Source: Steinernema hermaphroditum
Lineage: Eukaryota; Nematoda; Chromadorea; Rhabditida; Steinernematidae
Length of the DNA stretch: 64,000 nt
Direction of reading: 5' to 3'
NCBI GenBank assembly: GCA_030435675.1
Contig: CM059621.1
Location: forward strand, 15,066,001-15,130,000
Positions 32,999 through 44,377 of the stretch are shown one piece after another. How positions within the stretch are numbered: the stretch's first letter is position 1; each line of letters begins with the position of its first letter. The translations under genes and the position numbers were made by a program. The notes beneath the pieces are model-generated. The model made no database searches. It was not told the origin of the DNA and was given only the letters and a program-made list of their open reading frames with translations.

Positions 32999-34780
32999 TC
33001 AACGACGGGGACGTTGGACTTCCTGACGCGTTGACTGTCGATGGACGACACGCGGTGGACGGCTGTCGTAAGTGGGACGTCGGCTGCGGGAAGATGCTGG
33101 ATTCTTTCGCTCGGCCTCGGGTCTCTTCGAAGGGAGTCGAATTGGAGACGGTCGGTCTCTTGGAACCTCGTGATTCTCTTGACTATGCTGAGGAGATGAA
33201 GGTCTCTTCTTCGGGGCCTTCAGTGTCGCTGGACGTGTTGGGGTCCTCTGGGGAGCGAAGAGTTCTTCCAGGCGCTGCTCGATTGAAGGATGGTCGTCGT
33301 TCTTCTTCTCGATGTCGGTCGAGAAGGCGGCTTTCCCTTCGGGTGGCGAGCTTTTATCGTCTCCGTCGGCTCCTCCTTCTTCCGGTGACGTCGGCTTCGA
33401 TGCATGAGTCATCGTTTCGATGACAGATCATAACTTAAAACTCTTTATTCTCCGCAGAGAACACACTCCCACAGTTGTCGTACTGTGGAACGGGCCAAGA
33501 TACCGCAGATGTTCTGCGTTTTTTTCGGCATCTGGGATCGGGACTTCGTTCTCGAGACGTCGAGCATCTTCATCTTCACTGGGCTGTTCGGGGACTTCCG
33601 GTTGGTCGTCAGTCTTGGGGCCATCGTCGGGGTCACATTCGTCGTCGATATACTTTTCGGAGAATGCGATCTCCTCGAAGGCATCCTTGACGACGGGGAG
33701 CGCAGCGGCTATGCGAAGATCTCTAAACATTCCGGTGTTTAGTATTTGTATTCTCAAAGGGTTTATCTGATCGTTGCACGGCTGTGATTCTTTGGGAAAC
33801 ATCTGATCGATTGAGGGTTTTAGACAACGGAAAAAAGAGTTCTTACCGGCTTACCCTTACAACTTACCCTTTGGCTGAGATTTCGTCATCGAAATCAAGT
33901 TCATCGCCCGCTTAGGTGGAAGAAGAATAAAATGCTTACCGTGGCATCTCTAATGCTTCTCGAAATTCGCGGACGGTGAGCTACGCACTCTCGAGGCGCG
34001 GGGTCTGGCGGGTGACACGACGCGGCGGCGGTCGACGCTATCCAACAGGCTCTTGGCATAGCTAAGAAGCCTGTGGGCATCACCCACTCTGCCCTCATTT
34101 GATCGCCAAGCTGCGCATTATCGAGGCGTCTGGCGGATGTAGACGATTCGTAGACGAAGGCGAGGTCGGCCTTCCGGAGGGTTGCCATGAGTGCGGGCCA
34201 TCGGATCATATCGATGGGGCGAATGATGAGCTTCCAACCAAGTAGAGGACCTCTTGTGGAAACGGTCACTCACCACGAGAGCACGCGTGGCCCCTTTTGT
34301 CTCCTTCCCTGCTGATCGGTCAGCCGCGGTGTTTCTCTCTCTCTCGGGTCGAGCCGCTGTAGAGGGCCTTTTGCACATCTACGTGGGCAGGGTGCGGTCT
34401 ATATGAGACCGAGAGGGCTGAGGTGGGAACTGTTTTGCGTCGTTGCACGGCCACAATAACAGATTCTAGTCCTCCATCGAGGACTTGCCCTTTCAGATGG
34501 TGGGCATATGCCGGAAGCTGGTAGGCATCGCCCGTGAGCAATACTTTTTCCAGCTTCGGTAAACAGGCGACCATCGCGACGCATTGCGCAATGGACATCT
34601 GTCGGACCTCATCGATAAGGAGGACGTTCGCCATACGCCGGATGGCGCGGGGTTGTTGGCTGAAGCCGAGCGGTTCTTTGACATAAGTCTGAAATGAGGG
34701 AAAGGACTTACCAAAAAATATAAGCCTAACAAGGGAGGGTCAATCATGTCACGCCAAGATCGACGCGAAACTAGGGGCAA
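32999..34780 (-). pseudogene. SF1 (UPF1/DNA2-like) helicase-like gene, apparently decayed
   Basis: On the minus strand an exon after a TTTCAG acceptor (about 34691-34320) reads through NVLLIDEVRQMS (DEAD/Walker B-like), KVLLTGDAYQLPAY (the GDxxQLPP motif III) and SVSYRPHPAHVDV (the SYRxHP motif), all typical of superfamily-1 helicases. The frame then breaks at a GA-dinucleotide run near 34345. Further down, a small exon-like piece (GDELDFDDEISAKG, about 33910-33868) with a GTAAGT donor leads to a long acidic/basic frame, 33802-32999, interrupted by one TGA (33430-33428). Upstream parts (Walker A) are absent; an inverted-repeat transposon nest begins about 45 bp beyond the acceptor. Confidence 0.6.
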
Positions 34781-34855
34781 ACGGTAGGCCTAGGTGAGTA
34801 AATAAACTGTGCAAAAAAATAGCTGCCCTGACGCGCTCTATGTCAAAACATCAAA

Positions 34856-35055
34856 ACAGATGCGATACCCTTTTTTAGTTTCTCACTGGTGATTGTCAAG
34901 TGACCCAGTGTACACCGATCGTGATCTGTCAGACGGTTACCTTCGGTAGTATGCATGAACACTTTCCAGTCGAGACAAAATTGTGAGCTTAAGTGTACAC
35001 TGGGTCACCTGTGAGAAACTAATATGGCGTCAGTGAGAAAGAGTATCGCATCTGT
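34856..35055. mobile_element. 200-bp foldback (palindromic) element
   Basis: ACAGATGCGATAC at 34856 is mirrored by GTATCGCATCTGT ending at 35055. Further in, TAGTTTCTCAC and GTGACCCAGTGTACAC are mirrored by GTGTACACTGGGTCAC and GTGAGAAACTA. Together they could form a long hairpin. It lacks coding capacity and lies 13 bp from the mariner end at 35069. Confidence 0.65.
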
Positions 35056-35068
35056 TTCGACGAACATA

Positions 35069-36464
35069 CAGGGTGACACAAAAGTTCTGTAACGCCGAGA
35101 ATCGATCGTATCTCGAAGCGGTGAAGGAATTAAAACAAGCAGCATATATCAAGAAAGAGCATCAAAAACTACTTGGGATATCACAGAATCATTTCGAAGT
35201 GACCACAGTTTCCTTCAAAGCGGGCCTCTAAACGCTTTGGAAAATTTTTCACTGTGGCAGCTAGACTTCTGATTGAAATTTCACCCAATACCTTCTGGAG
35301 AGCGGTCTTCAGTGAGTCATTTGGAACGTGGAGTACTCGGCAAACCTTTTTCTCTAAGATCTTCTACACCACAAAATTCACGCTGTTAAAATTGGGGTAT
35401 TTTAAGCGGTACATGACAACTCGCCGCCGGCCAACTCGCCGCAGGAATAACAGAATACAGCCTTGTGGTCTTAGCCAGACCGGGGTTCGCCGAAGCCATC
35501 ACGACAACAGGGCTCGCCCTTCGGGCTCGCGTTAAATCAACAGGCATAGTCCTAAGCCGGAGCCTAAGCCAAGCCTGGATGTTAAGCTACACGCAAAATG
35601 AATACGTGGCTCGCTTCGCTCGCCCGCAACGTTAAGTATCTAGGCATGAGCGTAAACCTAAGCCTAGCTCTAAGATCTGCATTGTCGGCACACCCATTGA
35701 GCCTCTATTCTGTTGTCCTCCGCGGCGAGTTGTCCCCGCGGTGAGTTGGCCGGCGGCGAGTTGTCCCGCGGCGAGTTGTCTTGCTCCGTATTTTAAGAGC
35801 CAATCTTCCTTGGTCCAGAAGTCTGGGATCCGCCCCTTGCAGAAGTCAACTGCTGATTTGGTTCCGTGAGAGTGTGTCCAGTCCTGTATCTGCATCCATT
35901 GCCTGTTTTCGAAGTGTTCTTGCATAATGGCAAGTAACGCGCCTCTCAGAATCAGCTTTTGAAAGAAGAAGAACTTGATATTAACTGTTTTGTCCACAAA
36001 ACCCACTTTGAACACGTTTATCTCGCTCGTGATCAGTTTTAGGGTGCATTTATGAAAAAAGGGTGCCAAATTCCGTATGATTCCATTCTTCTTTAGATTT
36101 TTTTAGCATTCGATTTTCCACTCGCAACGGTTTTTGGTTTTCTGATGCCCAGATGACCAGGGAATCTCATAACGTTGTTCACTGAAACAAGGAACGTGAT
36201 TGAAGTATGGAAACGAGCTTTACAATGATGTCAATTTTTAGAATTCCATGCGAAATGGTCACTGCGGTCGAAAAATGCATTTTATAGAAAACCGTGTTCA
36301 AGGCCGGGTTCTAAAGTTGCGGAAAATATAAGATTGAGGTAGTGGGCAGAAGTAGATGCTGAATTCGAATATAACAAAGAGAAGGCCCGAACGATTCATT
36401 AAGCTTTTTCATTTCCAAAAATGAATAATTAAAATCAGCGTTAAAGAACTTTTGTGTCACCCTG
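35069..36464 (-). mobile_element. Mariner/Tc1-like transposon with a nested MITE
   Basis: Terminal inverted repeats CAGGGTGACACAAAAGTTCT (35069) and its near-perfect complement ending at 36464 are flanked by TA on both sides. The minus strand encodes part of a transposase: IMQEHFENRQWMQIQDWTHS, then HGTKSAVDFCKGRIPDFWTK, which is the usual Asp-containing block before the (missing) PPNSPDLNPLD region. The downstream part reads KVCRVLHVPNDSLKTALQK. Stops and the 382-bp insertion at 35407 inactivate it. The ends resemble, but differ from, those of the element at 11325. Confidence 0.85.
35407..35788. mobile_element. Nested MITE with 9-bp target duplication
   Basis: It is flanked by the direct repeat TATTTTAAG (35398-35406 and 35789-35797). 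The ends are inverted: CGGTACATGACAACTCGCCG on the left and, reversed, CGGAGCAAGACAACTCGCCG on the right, followed by further CAACTCGCCGC repeats. The 9-bp duplication fits Mutator- or Merlin-type elements; I cannot decide between them. Removing it restores the mariner transposase frame across the site (WLLKYPNFNSVNF), which proves the insertion order. Confidence 0.8.
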
Positions 36465-37604
36465 TAGAGCGTGTTAAGGGATCTAATATTTTGCACCGTT
36501 GATATACTCACCTAGGTTTGCCGTCTGCCCCTAGTCTCGCGTCGATCTTAGCGTAACATGATTGATCCTTATTAGATGTAATTAATTGACCATTATGAGA
36601 CGCCATTTGAAATATCAATGTGAAAAAAGGGTTGTTGTAGTCAAATAGCACGAAAATAGTAATGGAAATCAGGGGGTTAAGTGTTCAAAAACTCAAGAAC
36701 AATCACTATGATTGAAATCCTCCTTCGCAGCATCAAAGACAGCGTCCGCCTTATAGCCCAGACATCGTTCCATCTGACTAACACTTTTTCCGGTGCAGTA
36801 CTCCTCGTCAGAAAAAAAAACTTGAAAAGAAGTGAGGAAGCCGAAATTTTACTCACAAACTTTTTCAAGTTCAAACCAGCACAAATTCTTTGAGAAAGAG
36901 TACAAATGATTATCATACTCTCATGATCAATTTTCTTTTCGACAAAAATCGACATTTCTTTTCATAACGTAACGCTTGTTTTCCAAGTAAAAGAGATGCA
37001 AACAGATGGAATTTCATCGAATCTCGAAAAAATAATAAGCTGGAGATTCTGCTTTCGCCACGATGTATGCCTAAACATAGATTCGATACGAACCACCGAG
37101 CGACGCAGCTCACGAGCAGGGCCGAATTCCGTTTTGAAATAAGATGTCCGAAAGTGCGGTCCGGAAAAAAAGAGAGCGATAATCACTACGATTAGCTAAA
37201 GGCCCTCTGCGTATCGTTAGAGTCCAAAAGATCCAGCACCCAAATAATTTGATAGCCTAGGCCGGAATTTCTGCATTGGACAACCCAAAACTGGTGTTTT
37301 CTGAGGAAACTTTAGTCTTTCGCTGCTTATCTGTATCAGCAGAGGATGATAAAAGGTGCTATAAAACCGTTACTTAGGGCAGCTCTAGAAGCCAGAAACC
37401 AGAATCCAGACCTGCGGCGGTCGGAAGTTCGAATCGGATGTATGTATGTTTATGTTTAGACATGGATCGTATCGAAATCATAATCTCATGACTAACCGCT
37501 TTTGATTTTCTTATTTGCTAGCGGTGTAGCTCCTTTTTGCGCATAAAAGTATCGTATTTTGAGCAGACAACATTAATTTCTTCACGCTGCAATTTACCTG
37601 GCCC

Positions 37605-37930
37605 ACCCTGTAATCTTCAGCTTTAACCTAATCCTATTAAACAGGTCTATGATGACATAAGTAGTTTATCAGAAAGACTTACTTTGGTTGAATACGTGAC
37701 GCTCGGATGTTTCGACGACAAACGAATGGAGTAATTACTGAAAAGAACGGATTTTATCGAAGAAGGACGTTGGGGACACGAGTCGAAACGTTTCCACGAG
37801 AAAATGGACTTCGAGAACAGCGTCGCGATCAGTATTCTTTCAGGGAAAACCGGATGGACATACCGTACGTGTGGACACAATGATGTTTACTCCAACGGGT
37901 CGAGTGCTTACTGCACGTGTCGCCTCCAAG
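37605..37930 (+). repeat. Dispersed repeat R1, copy 2
   Basis: This is the most complete match to copy 1, from TAATCTTCAGCTTTAACCTA through the GACGCTCGGATGTTTCGACG core to CAACGGGTCGAGTGCTTACT. A TATA-like box follows about 70 bp later. It is 5.9 kb downstream of copy 1 in the same orientation. Confidence 0.7.
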
Positions 37931-39663
37931 GAGCGGATAAAGGGCAAAGAAATGACGAAGAAAGAGTGAAGTCACTCTAAGGATGATGACGTGTTGGCCC
38001 CTATAAAAGGGAAGAGCGGAGACGCCGCAGCCATTCCTCCCAGCGACACACGAACGAAGGAAGACTACCGTAAAACCACGGGTTGAAGTCCTTAATGAGA
38101 AGAATGGGAAGAGTTCCGACACTGCGAGCCAAGAAGAGATCTAAAGTCATCTGAAGAGAGCGACAGGGTTTCTGATCACAAGGAGCGAAGCAAGAAGAGA
38201 TCGAGCCGCTGAGACGACGAGCAGAGAGAACCGATCGTCGCTGCACTCAAAGGACAACAACGCCGTCGACAAAGGAGATCATCACCGCCAGAAAAAGGAG
38301 AGAGGAGCGAGGCGACCGTCTCACCGTCGCCCCCTCCACCTCCGCGTCGTTCGAGGGGCCATCAGCAGCTGCCATTTAAGGATCGCGGACGGGAGCATCC
38401 CGTCGAGCGTTGTGGATAAATTTGTTGTAAAATGAGATGACCCATGCGGCACGCAGAGTTTAGAGCACCGATTACCAGTAAACACTCATAGTGACACAAT
38501 CCGAGCGCAATTAGAAAGAAAAGATTTCAGATTGGTCGTTGGCGAAGTCAAGTCCCGCGAAGTCAACCCTTAACGGTTTCATGGCAGAGGCATGCTCAGA
38601 ATGAATCCCAAAGGCAAGTGATAAACGCTGATCAGTTCTTGAAATAATAGTTTTTCCTGGACAGCAGGACGGTCAGCCTTTCTCAAAGCCGATGCACTAA
38701 AAGGGATGACGAAACACTGATCGAAAAGGAACGGTGTGACCAACCTCTCCTTCTTCTCACAGTCACAAGCGGATTATTCGCCGCCGTCGGCGAGGGCCGC
38801 GCGTCGTCGTAAAGTCAAAACAATACACACTACAGAAAAGGTCGCGGGCGCCGGCACTTCGGGTACGACTCTCGCAATAGCCATTGGGTCAGCATCGTGG
38901 CAAGCTCTGTGATTTCAAGTCTAGTCACATGGGCGAGTCAAAGGCTGAGAGATAGTGGCGGCTGTGGAACATGTGCATCAGGTCCATGAAGAGCAGTGCC
39001 TTCAAAAGATGTTGCCCGTCGACATTCGCCAGATCCATGACATCCTCATCCACAGTGCGGTCAAGACCGTCCTTCGCGAAATAAACAAATTTCTGGCAAA
39101 AAGATATGCGGCTCCAAAGTTTCGCTCCGCCCTGTGTTCAGCTCGAAGATGAGGGAAATACTTAGCCTCTCTATTGAGACCACATTGCAACGCTTCGGAG
39201 AGATTTAGAAGAAGTGTTTATTAAATGGTAATTCGGAAACCTGGAACTAATCGATACATAGCGTTCTAGCAGAGGTGTGTCGCGAAGATCGTGCTGCCGA
39301 GAGCGTAGATGTAATGACCAGGCACGAATGTCCTTATCTGAAGAGCGCCACATCTGGTGAGGGGCGGGTGGGTGACCTACCATGGCAGGGTCTGCATTCC
39401 TAGTTTCATTGCAAATGTCACACCTCAAATTAATAACTCTACACCTAGCGATTTAAAAAAATGGTACCTGGCTTCCTTTCGGTTCGCGAAGAAATGGGAG
39501 TTTGTCAGAAAGATTTTATCATTGGTGAATATCTCACCATGTTCCTGAAAGTATATGTATGTGCAGAGTCCTAGTACAACACGCTTACTAACCTCCTCCG
39601 ACCGCTCTTACCCACACACTTGCTCAAACTACTTTTTCCCGGGCACCTCCTACTGACCCATCT

Positions 39664-39892
39664 TATGCATTTTAGTTTATGAGAAACACTTACTTTGGTT
39701 GAATACGTGACGCTCGGATGTTTCGACGACAAACGAATGGAGTAAATATTGAAAAGAACGGATTTATAGAAGAAAGCCTTTGACGACGCGAGTCGAAACG
39801 TTTCCACGGGAAACGGATCAATATTCTTTTGGGAAAACCAGGCAGATGAACGGAGAGGCGGACTCCGATGTTGTTTGCTTCGACTGAACGAG
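39664..39892 (+). repeat. Dispersed repeat R1, copy 3
   Basis: The conserved core is present (CTTACTTTGGTTGAATACGT, GACGACAAACGAATGGAGTA, GAGTCGAAACGTTTCCACGG). It is shorter at the left end than the other copies and has small internal deletions. Confidence 0.7.
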
Positions 39893-40963
39893 AGCTCAGT
39901 TCCCGAGGGTCATCAACGATTCTAAGGAACATAAAGTTTAAGAGCTAAATAGCGGAATTTGAAGTCCCTATACATGTGTCGATCATAGATCGGTCGGGTC
40001 GTCTACATGCTCTCATGTTCACTCGGATGGGTTGAGTGAGCGGTCGTTCTCGGCTGTCGTTCTTGGCGCAGTGATCGCCCCGGCTCCCAGAAGGCCTGGA
40101 ACACCAAGGAGCCATAGTTCCCACGTCTTGCCAAGAAGCCCGAGTCCACCCGGTCCGCCAAGCCGAAAATTCACTAAAACGCCGATTTCTGCGCCACCAG
40201 TCAATAGTGGAATCTCTCCGTTCGACGTGCTCGATTGGAATCTCTTGGATGCTTGGAAGCCCATCGCTATCGTTCAGTCGATGGAACGAGCCGTTGCACT
40301 CGGCCGGTGGGCCGCCATCACTGCGGCTCTCCTGTCCCGATCATATTCGCCAGTTCGTCCACCAATGAGGCGGTCGGATCTCGCCTCTTCTGCTCCATGT
40401 CGATACCGGGGTAATTCATGTACATTGAGTAGATGCGAGGAGTTCCATTTAATCGTCTTTTGGTCCACGAAGACGGTACTGATAGGCCACATTTGGTCCA
40501 AACAGCAACAAGTACCAGAGCTTAGAGTCAGTGTAGAACTTCATCAGCAAATTAGGCTTGCAGCCGATCGTATTCGCCAGTCCGTCCACCTCTGCGGCGG
40601 CCGGGTCTCACCTCTCCTGCGCTATCTTATCCCCTTCCGTGATAATAGACATTCGTATCCCAAAGTAAATAAAAGGAGGTTCTAATAAGAGTACCGGAAC
40701 ACCTGATTGGATCTTAGATCCTCCATATGAGAATTCCCTCTTTGTTATATCTGTGATTAACAGTGTCATCAAGGACAACGCGTATGAATCCATTGTTGTC
40801 GTCATCAAGGGCACAAAAAATAGAAATATTTATTGCACCATCGAAACATCTAAAATCGACTTGAGATTTACATTGAGCCATCGAAATTGTTCACGACGAA
40901 GTTATTAGAACATAACCACAAGAAATAGTGCACAAAGTGCATACAGAGGAGAAACACAACAAC

Positions 40964-43900
40964 TCAGCGTCCGAACAGTTGGGTGAGGAAGGAGGCCGGA
41001 CCCGCGGGTTCCGGCTGCGCAGGCTTCGCTCCGCTCCTCATTAGCTGCGCGAGGATCTCGTTGATGTCGGAGCCGCTTGACGAAGATGGCGAGGACCTGT
41101 CGTAGCCAGAATAGCCAGAGGAACCTCCGAAGAGGCCTCCGCCCGAGGAGGATGGTGAGTAGGGTTCGTAGCCAGAACTGCCGCTGGAGCCTCCAAGAGA
41201 TGATCCTCCGAGAGATGATCCTGCAGGGAGAATATGAGGGAGAGGATAGAAAGGAGGCCTACCGAGGAATGTGTTCATGATGGAGGCGATGGCCGATTGG
41301 CGCTGGACAGGACGCGTTCCTCCGCCGAGAGGTCCGCCGCCGTATTCGGAGAAGAGAGAGGACGAGGGCGACGGACGGTTCTCGAAAAGACTATTCTCGC
41401 CATATTCGCTGACTCCTGAAAGTGGAAGTTTGGCCTTTGAGGTTGTCTGGCTTAAGGTTAATTATTTTGACAATTTTCAAAAATCTACTACTTTTCGGAA
41501 AGATAACGTTGCAACGACGAACAAAAGGCTAAAAAATCATTCGGAGTATTGTGATCCAAACCTGGACATAACTTGTTGTTGTCATAGAGCGTTCCTAGTG
41601 TGCCACAAACAACTTTTATATGAACTTAGCGCACTCTAATCTCAAATGCCGTCCAAGTAAGAGAAATAATGCTGTCCCTGTGCAAGAATAAAAGCTATGC
41701 TCCCTGCTTTTCGTCATTATGCAATATTCATACAACGAAAAATGCGTGCTAAGTTCATATGACCATAAAGACACCCGTGGCACTGGAATATCTCCTATCA
41801 AAAAAATACTTATCGGACGATTACTCTGTTGAACACCTTGTTTTCATCAGCACGCTCTATCTGCAACTCTCTCATGACTACCTACCATCTCGTGCTCGTT
41901 CTCTTGTTCTTCGAGAATTAGCGCTAAAGTCGTGTCACGTTCACGTTATGCCACAGATCTCTCGATCTGTCTGGACTTGGCATCAAAATGGAAGGCATCT
42001 CGCCGAGATTAAATTCCAAACGTGCCCTAGAATAGTCGTCAATTCCCCCTGACCAAAAATAGTCGTCAAGTCCCCCTCCCTCATAATCGTAGACCGATCT
42101 CAATTGGCCAAGCAGGCATTTGGACCTAATTTTTGGCATTAATTCACAATCTATGTTATGGCTGATTAGCTAGAAGCTTTGGTCATTTGACCCGTTTTTA
42201 ATCCCCTATCTATTCATCGAAAGCAATCTTGCGTCATCAACACATCTTTTCTGTGTTAAAAAATAACATAACGTGGATATTGAGTCACTTCTTTTGGTAA
42301 GATCTTCAAAACAATCAAAGGAAACTACTCATTTTTAAGAGATTTAACATAACTCTTAAGATGAGAAACACATGTTTTTCCCAATTCCCTGTTCGTAATA
42401 TTCGCCGAGCTGATCTAGAACACTCCCAGGCGTACTAAGATCCACTTAAATCTGTTTTCCCACACACCGTCTTAATCCGATGAAATCGATATCCCCTCCC
42501 TCGACATACCTCTGAACTGCGGTCGAACGACCTCTCCGAGGATTCCATTGTGGTTATAATTAGCCGACGAGGTCAATCCAGCCGAACCGGTTCCACCGCC
42601 ACCGCCGCCGCCTCCCAGGAATCTTCCTCCCATGTTCATGATCTGCGTCGCAAGACCATACACTAAAAGATTTAATTGATGAGAAGCGAAGTTTTTCGAG
42701 GCCAATTAAATGAAATTCAGATTTTCAACTTCCTTCGATCGATTTCTTGTCGGCAAACATGACAAACAAGTTGTCTCATCAAAGTCGCCGATTCGGACGA
42801 CGAAGTCCGGTTCTACACGACCGAATTAGGGTTATCCTTTTGCAAGATGTCGGTATCCCGATACCCGAAACCGTCGCGCGCGTCGATCCGGAAAATTGGA
42901 TGCAAAACATTTAGGTTATCAAAACTGTCTTTTCAACGTCGTAGGGACGATTTGCAACATTTACGACAGCGGCACATTTCACTCGAACCTTGATTTCTTA
43001 GCATGGCTAGTATAGAAAGCAGTAAGTGGAACAAAAATCTAATTATCTGATCAAAGGCCGATCTCCAAAACAAGTTTCACTGAAATCCGCATGGGACATG
43101 TTTGACCCTTGCTTTGTTAGCTTAGAACTCTTGAGAGCAAGATTTGGGATGCAATACAACATTTCCAAAAATGTATAACATTTCCAAACATGTTCATAAA
43201 CACAAAAATATGTATGTACACCCAAAACAGAGCGGACGAAAGGTCAATGGCCCTACAGGGTTCGAACCATAGCCTCAAGCACGGCTCTCCGAATCACTAC
43301 CACTCGACCAAATAGCCAGTAGGAATGGCAGCCATTTTGCAGGTACTAATGTCCGTTTTAGTAATTTTCGATGTAATTTTTAAGTAATGAACGCACAGGA
43401 CCACTACATTATCTACCATTCCTCCAAAGCTCAGCTCGATCGGGTACTTGGAAGCCTTCTCTTTCAATATCCTTGTAGAATAGTCTTGTGGATTGAAAGG
43501 CCTGACCATGACCAAAAGAAGGGGCTGACCGATGTTTTTTTTTTCTCATTTTTATATTTTGTTTGTGTGGTTTAGAAGACAAAGAATTATCTAATTAAGA
43601 AGATCGTATCTCTTATCGCTGCACGCTTTCGGGCGAATTAGGGCGAAGAAATACAAAAGCAAATCATATGTGCAAGATCAGATAGGCTCTATCTACAATT
43701 AAATCTGTTCATTGCGTTGAATGGGGTCATAATCGAGCTTTTCAAAAACAACGATTTCTTCAGAAAAAAAAGATAAGCTTTAGATCTCGAAATTTTTGCG
43801 TCGAAAAAGGTGAAATTAAGCAGTCACTGGAAGTCAGGGAGAAGCTGTAGATGACAAAATAGGCACCCTTAAAATCCGCGAAATGCCTCTTATAATGTAG

Positions 43901-44377
43901 CTGTGTCAAAAATCTTCAAAACTCAGGGTTTCTCTTTAACAAAATGGTTTTATTTCTTCCTATTTCCTTAAAATAATCCGAAAGAAGATGCAATAAGTAC
44001 TTCCAAAAATAGAAATCTTTAATCATGACAGAAAAGCTGCCTGATATTTTAGATGGGATACTGATGAATGTATTTAAAAAAGCGCTCAAATATGTCCCTT
44101 CAAACCATGAAATTTCGAGCCATAGCGGAATTCATGTACGTATACTATAGGACCCTTCTGTCCCATCCCCGCACATGGTCATCTTCTTCTGCAAATCTCG
44201 TTACTCTGATCGCAACGCAAACAGCTCCCAATCCAGTTCTGACAACACCTTACCCTCGGAGAACTTCTTGACGTTGTCGGCGATGGCCGAGGGATCGTAT
44301 CCTGGAATCGGCTGCGGCTGTCCGAACGCTGCGCCAAGGAGCGCCGCGACGAGAAGCAGGTGAGAGCTGGGGGTCAT
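40964..44377 (-). CDS. Gly/Ser-rich secreted protein
   Basis: Four exons join in frame: 44377-44254, 42662-42510, 41415-41263 and 41220-40964, giving 228 residues. The N terminus (MTPSSHLLLVAALLGAAFGQ) is a clear signal peptide. Then come a short charged segment, a run of eight glycines after GGRFLG, a segment with SEYGENSLFENRPSPSSS, and an imperfect Gly-Ser repeat region (SSLGGSSLGGSSGSSGYEPY, GGSSGYSGYD) ending SFLTQLFGR. The third intron is only 42 bp, is a multiple of three and has no stop, so its retention would add 14 residues. Composition suggests an extracellular matrix, cuticle or eggshell-type protein; no family is recognised. Confidence 0.75.
43235..43330 (-). repeat. tRNA-like sequence (probable SINE)
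   Basis: On the minus strand TGGTCGAGTGGTAGTG resembles a polymerase III A box and GGTTCGAACCC matches a B box at suitable spacing. The acceptor stem does not close well. It lies in the first intron of the Gly/Ser-rich gene. Confidence 0.45.

Larger units (their letters stand above)
34737..36568. mobile_element. Outer inverted-repeat element holding nested transposons
   Basis: About 62 bp at 34737-34800 (GGGTCAATCATGTCACGCCA and on to CCTAGGTGAGTA) is repeated in reverse complement at 36505-36568 with roughly seven mismatches. These look like terminal inverted repeats of a DNA element of unknown type whose interior now holds a foldback element (34856-35055) and a mariner (35069-36464). No target duplication was identified. 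Confidence 0.6.
36569..40963. other. Repeat-rich stretch without a recognised gene
   Basis: Besides two R1 repeat copies, it includes a TATAAAAGGG box at about 38002 followed by an A/G-rich segment, a direct repeat (40330-40400 with 40563-40625, sharing TATTCGCCAGT-CGTCCACC), and an open frame of 217 codons at 40032-40685 (+) plus an opposite Gly/Leu-rich frame at 40264-40019. Neither frame matches a known domain or shows splice logic, so they are not called. Confidence 0.45.

Noticed and set aside
31711..37930. Complete LTR retrotransposon between R1 copies 1 and 2
   Set aside because: No gag, protease, reverse transcriptase or integrase sequence was seen between them, and the terminal dinucleotides and target duplication could not be defined.
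40032..40685. 217-codon plus-strand open frame and opposite Gly/Leu-rich frame
   Set aside because: Both strands are open together in GC-rich sequence, an internal direct repeat explains part of it, and no domain or splice structure is visible.
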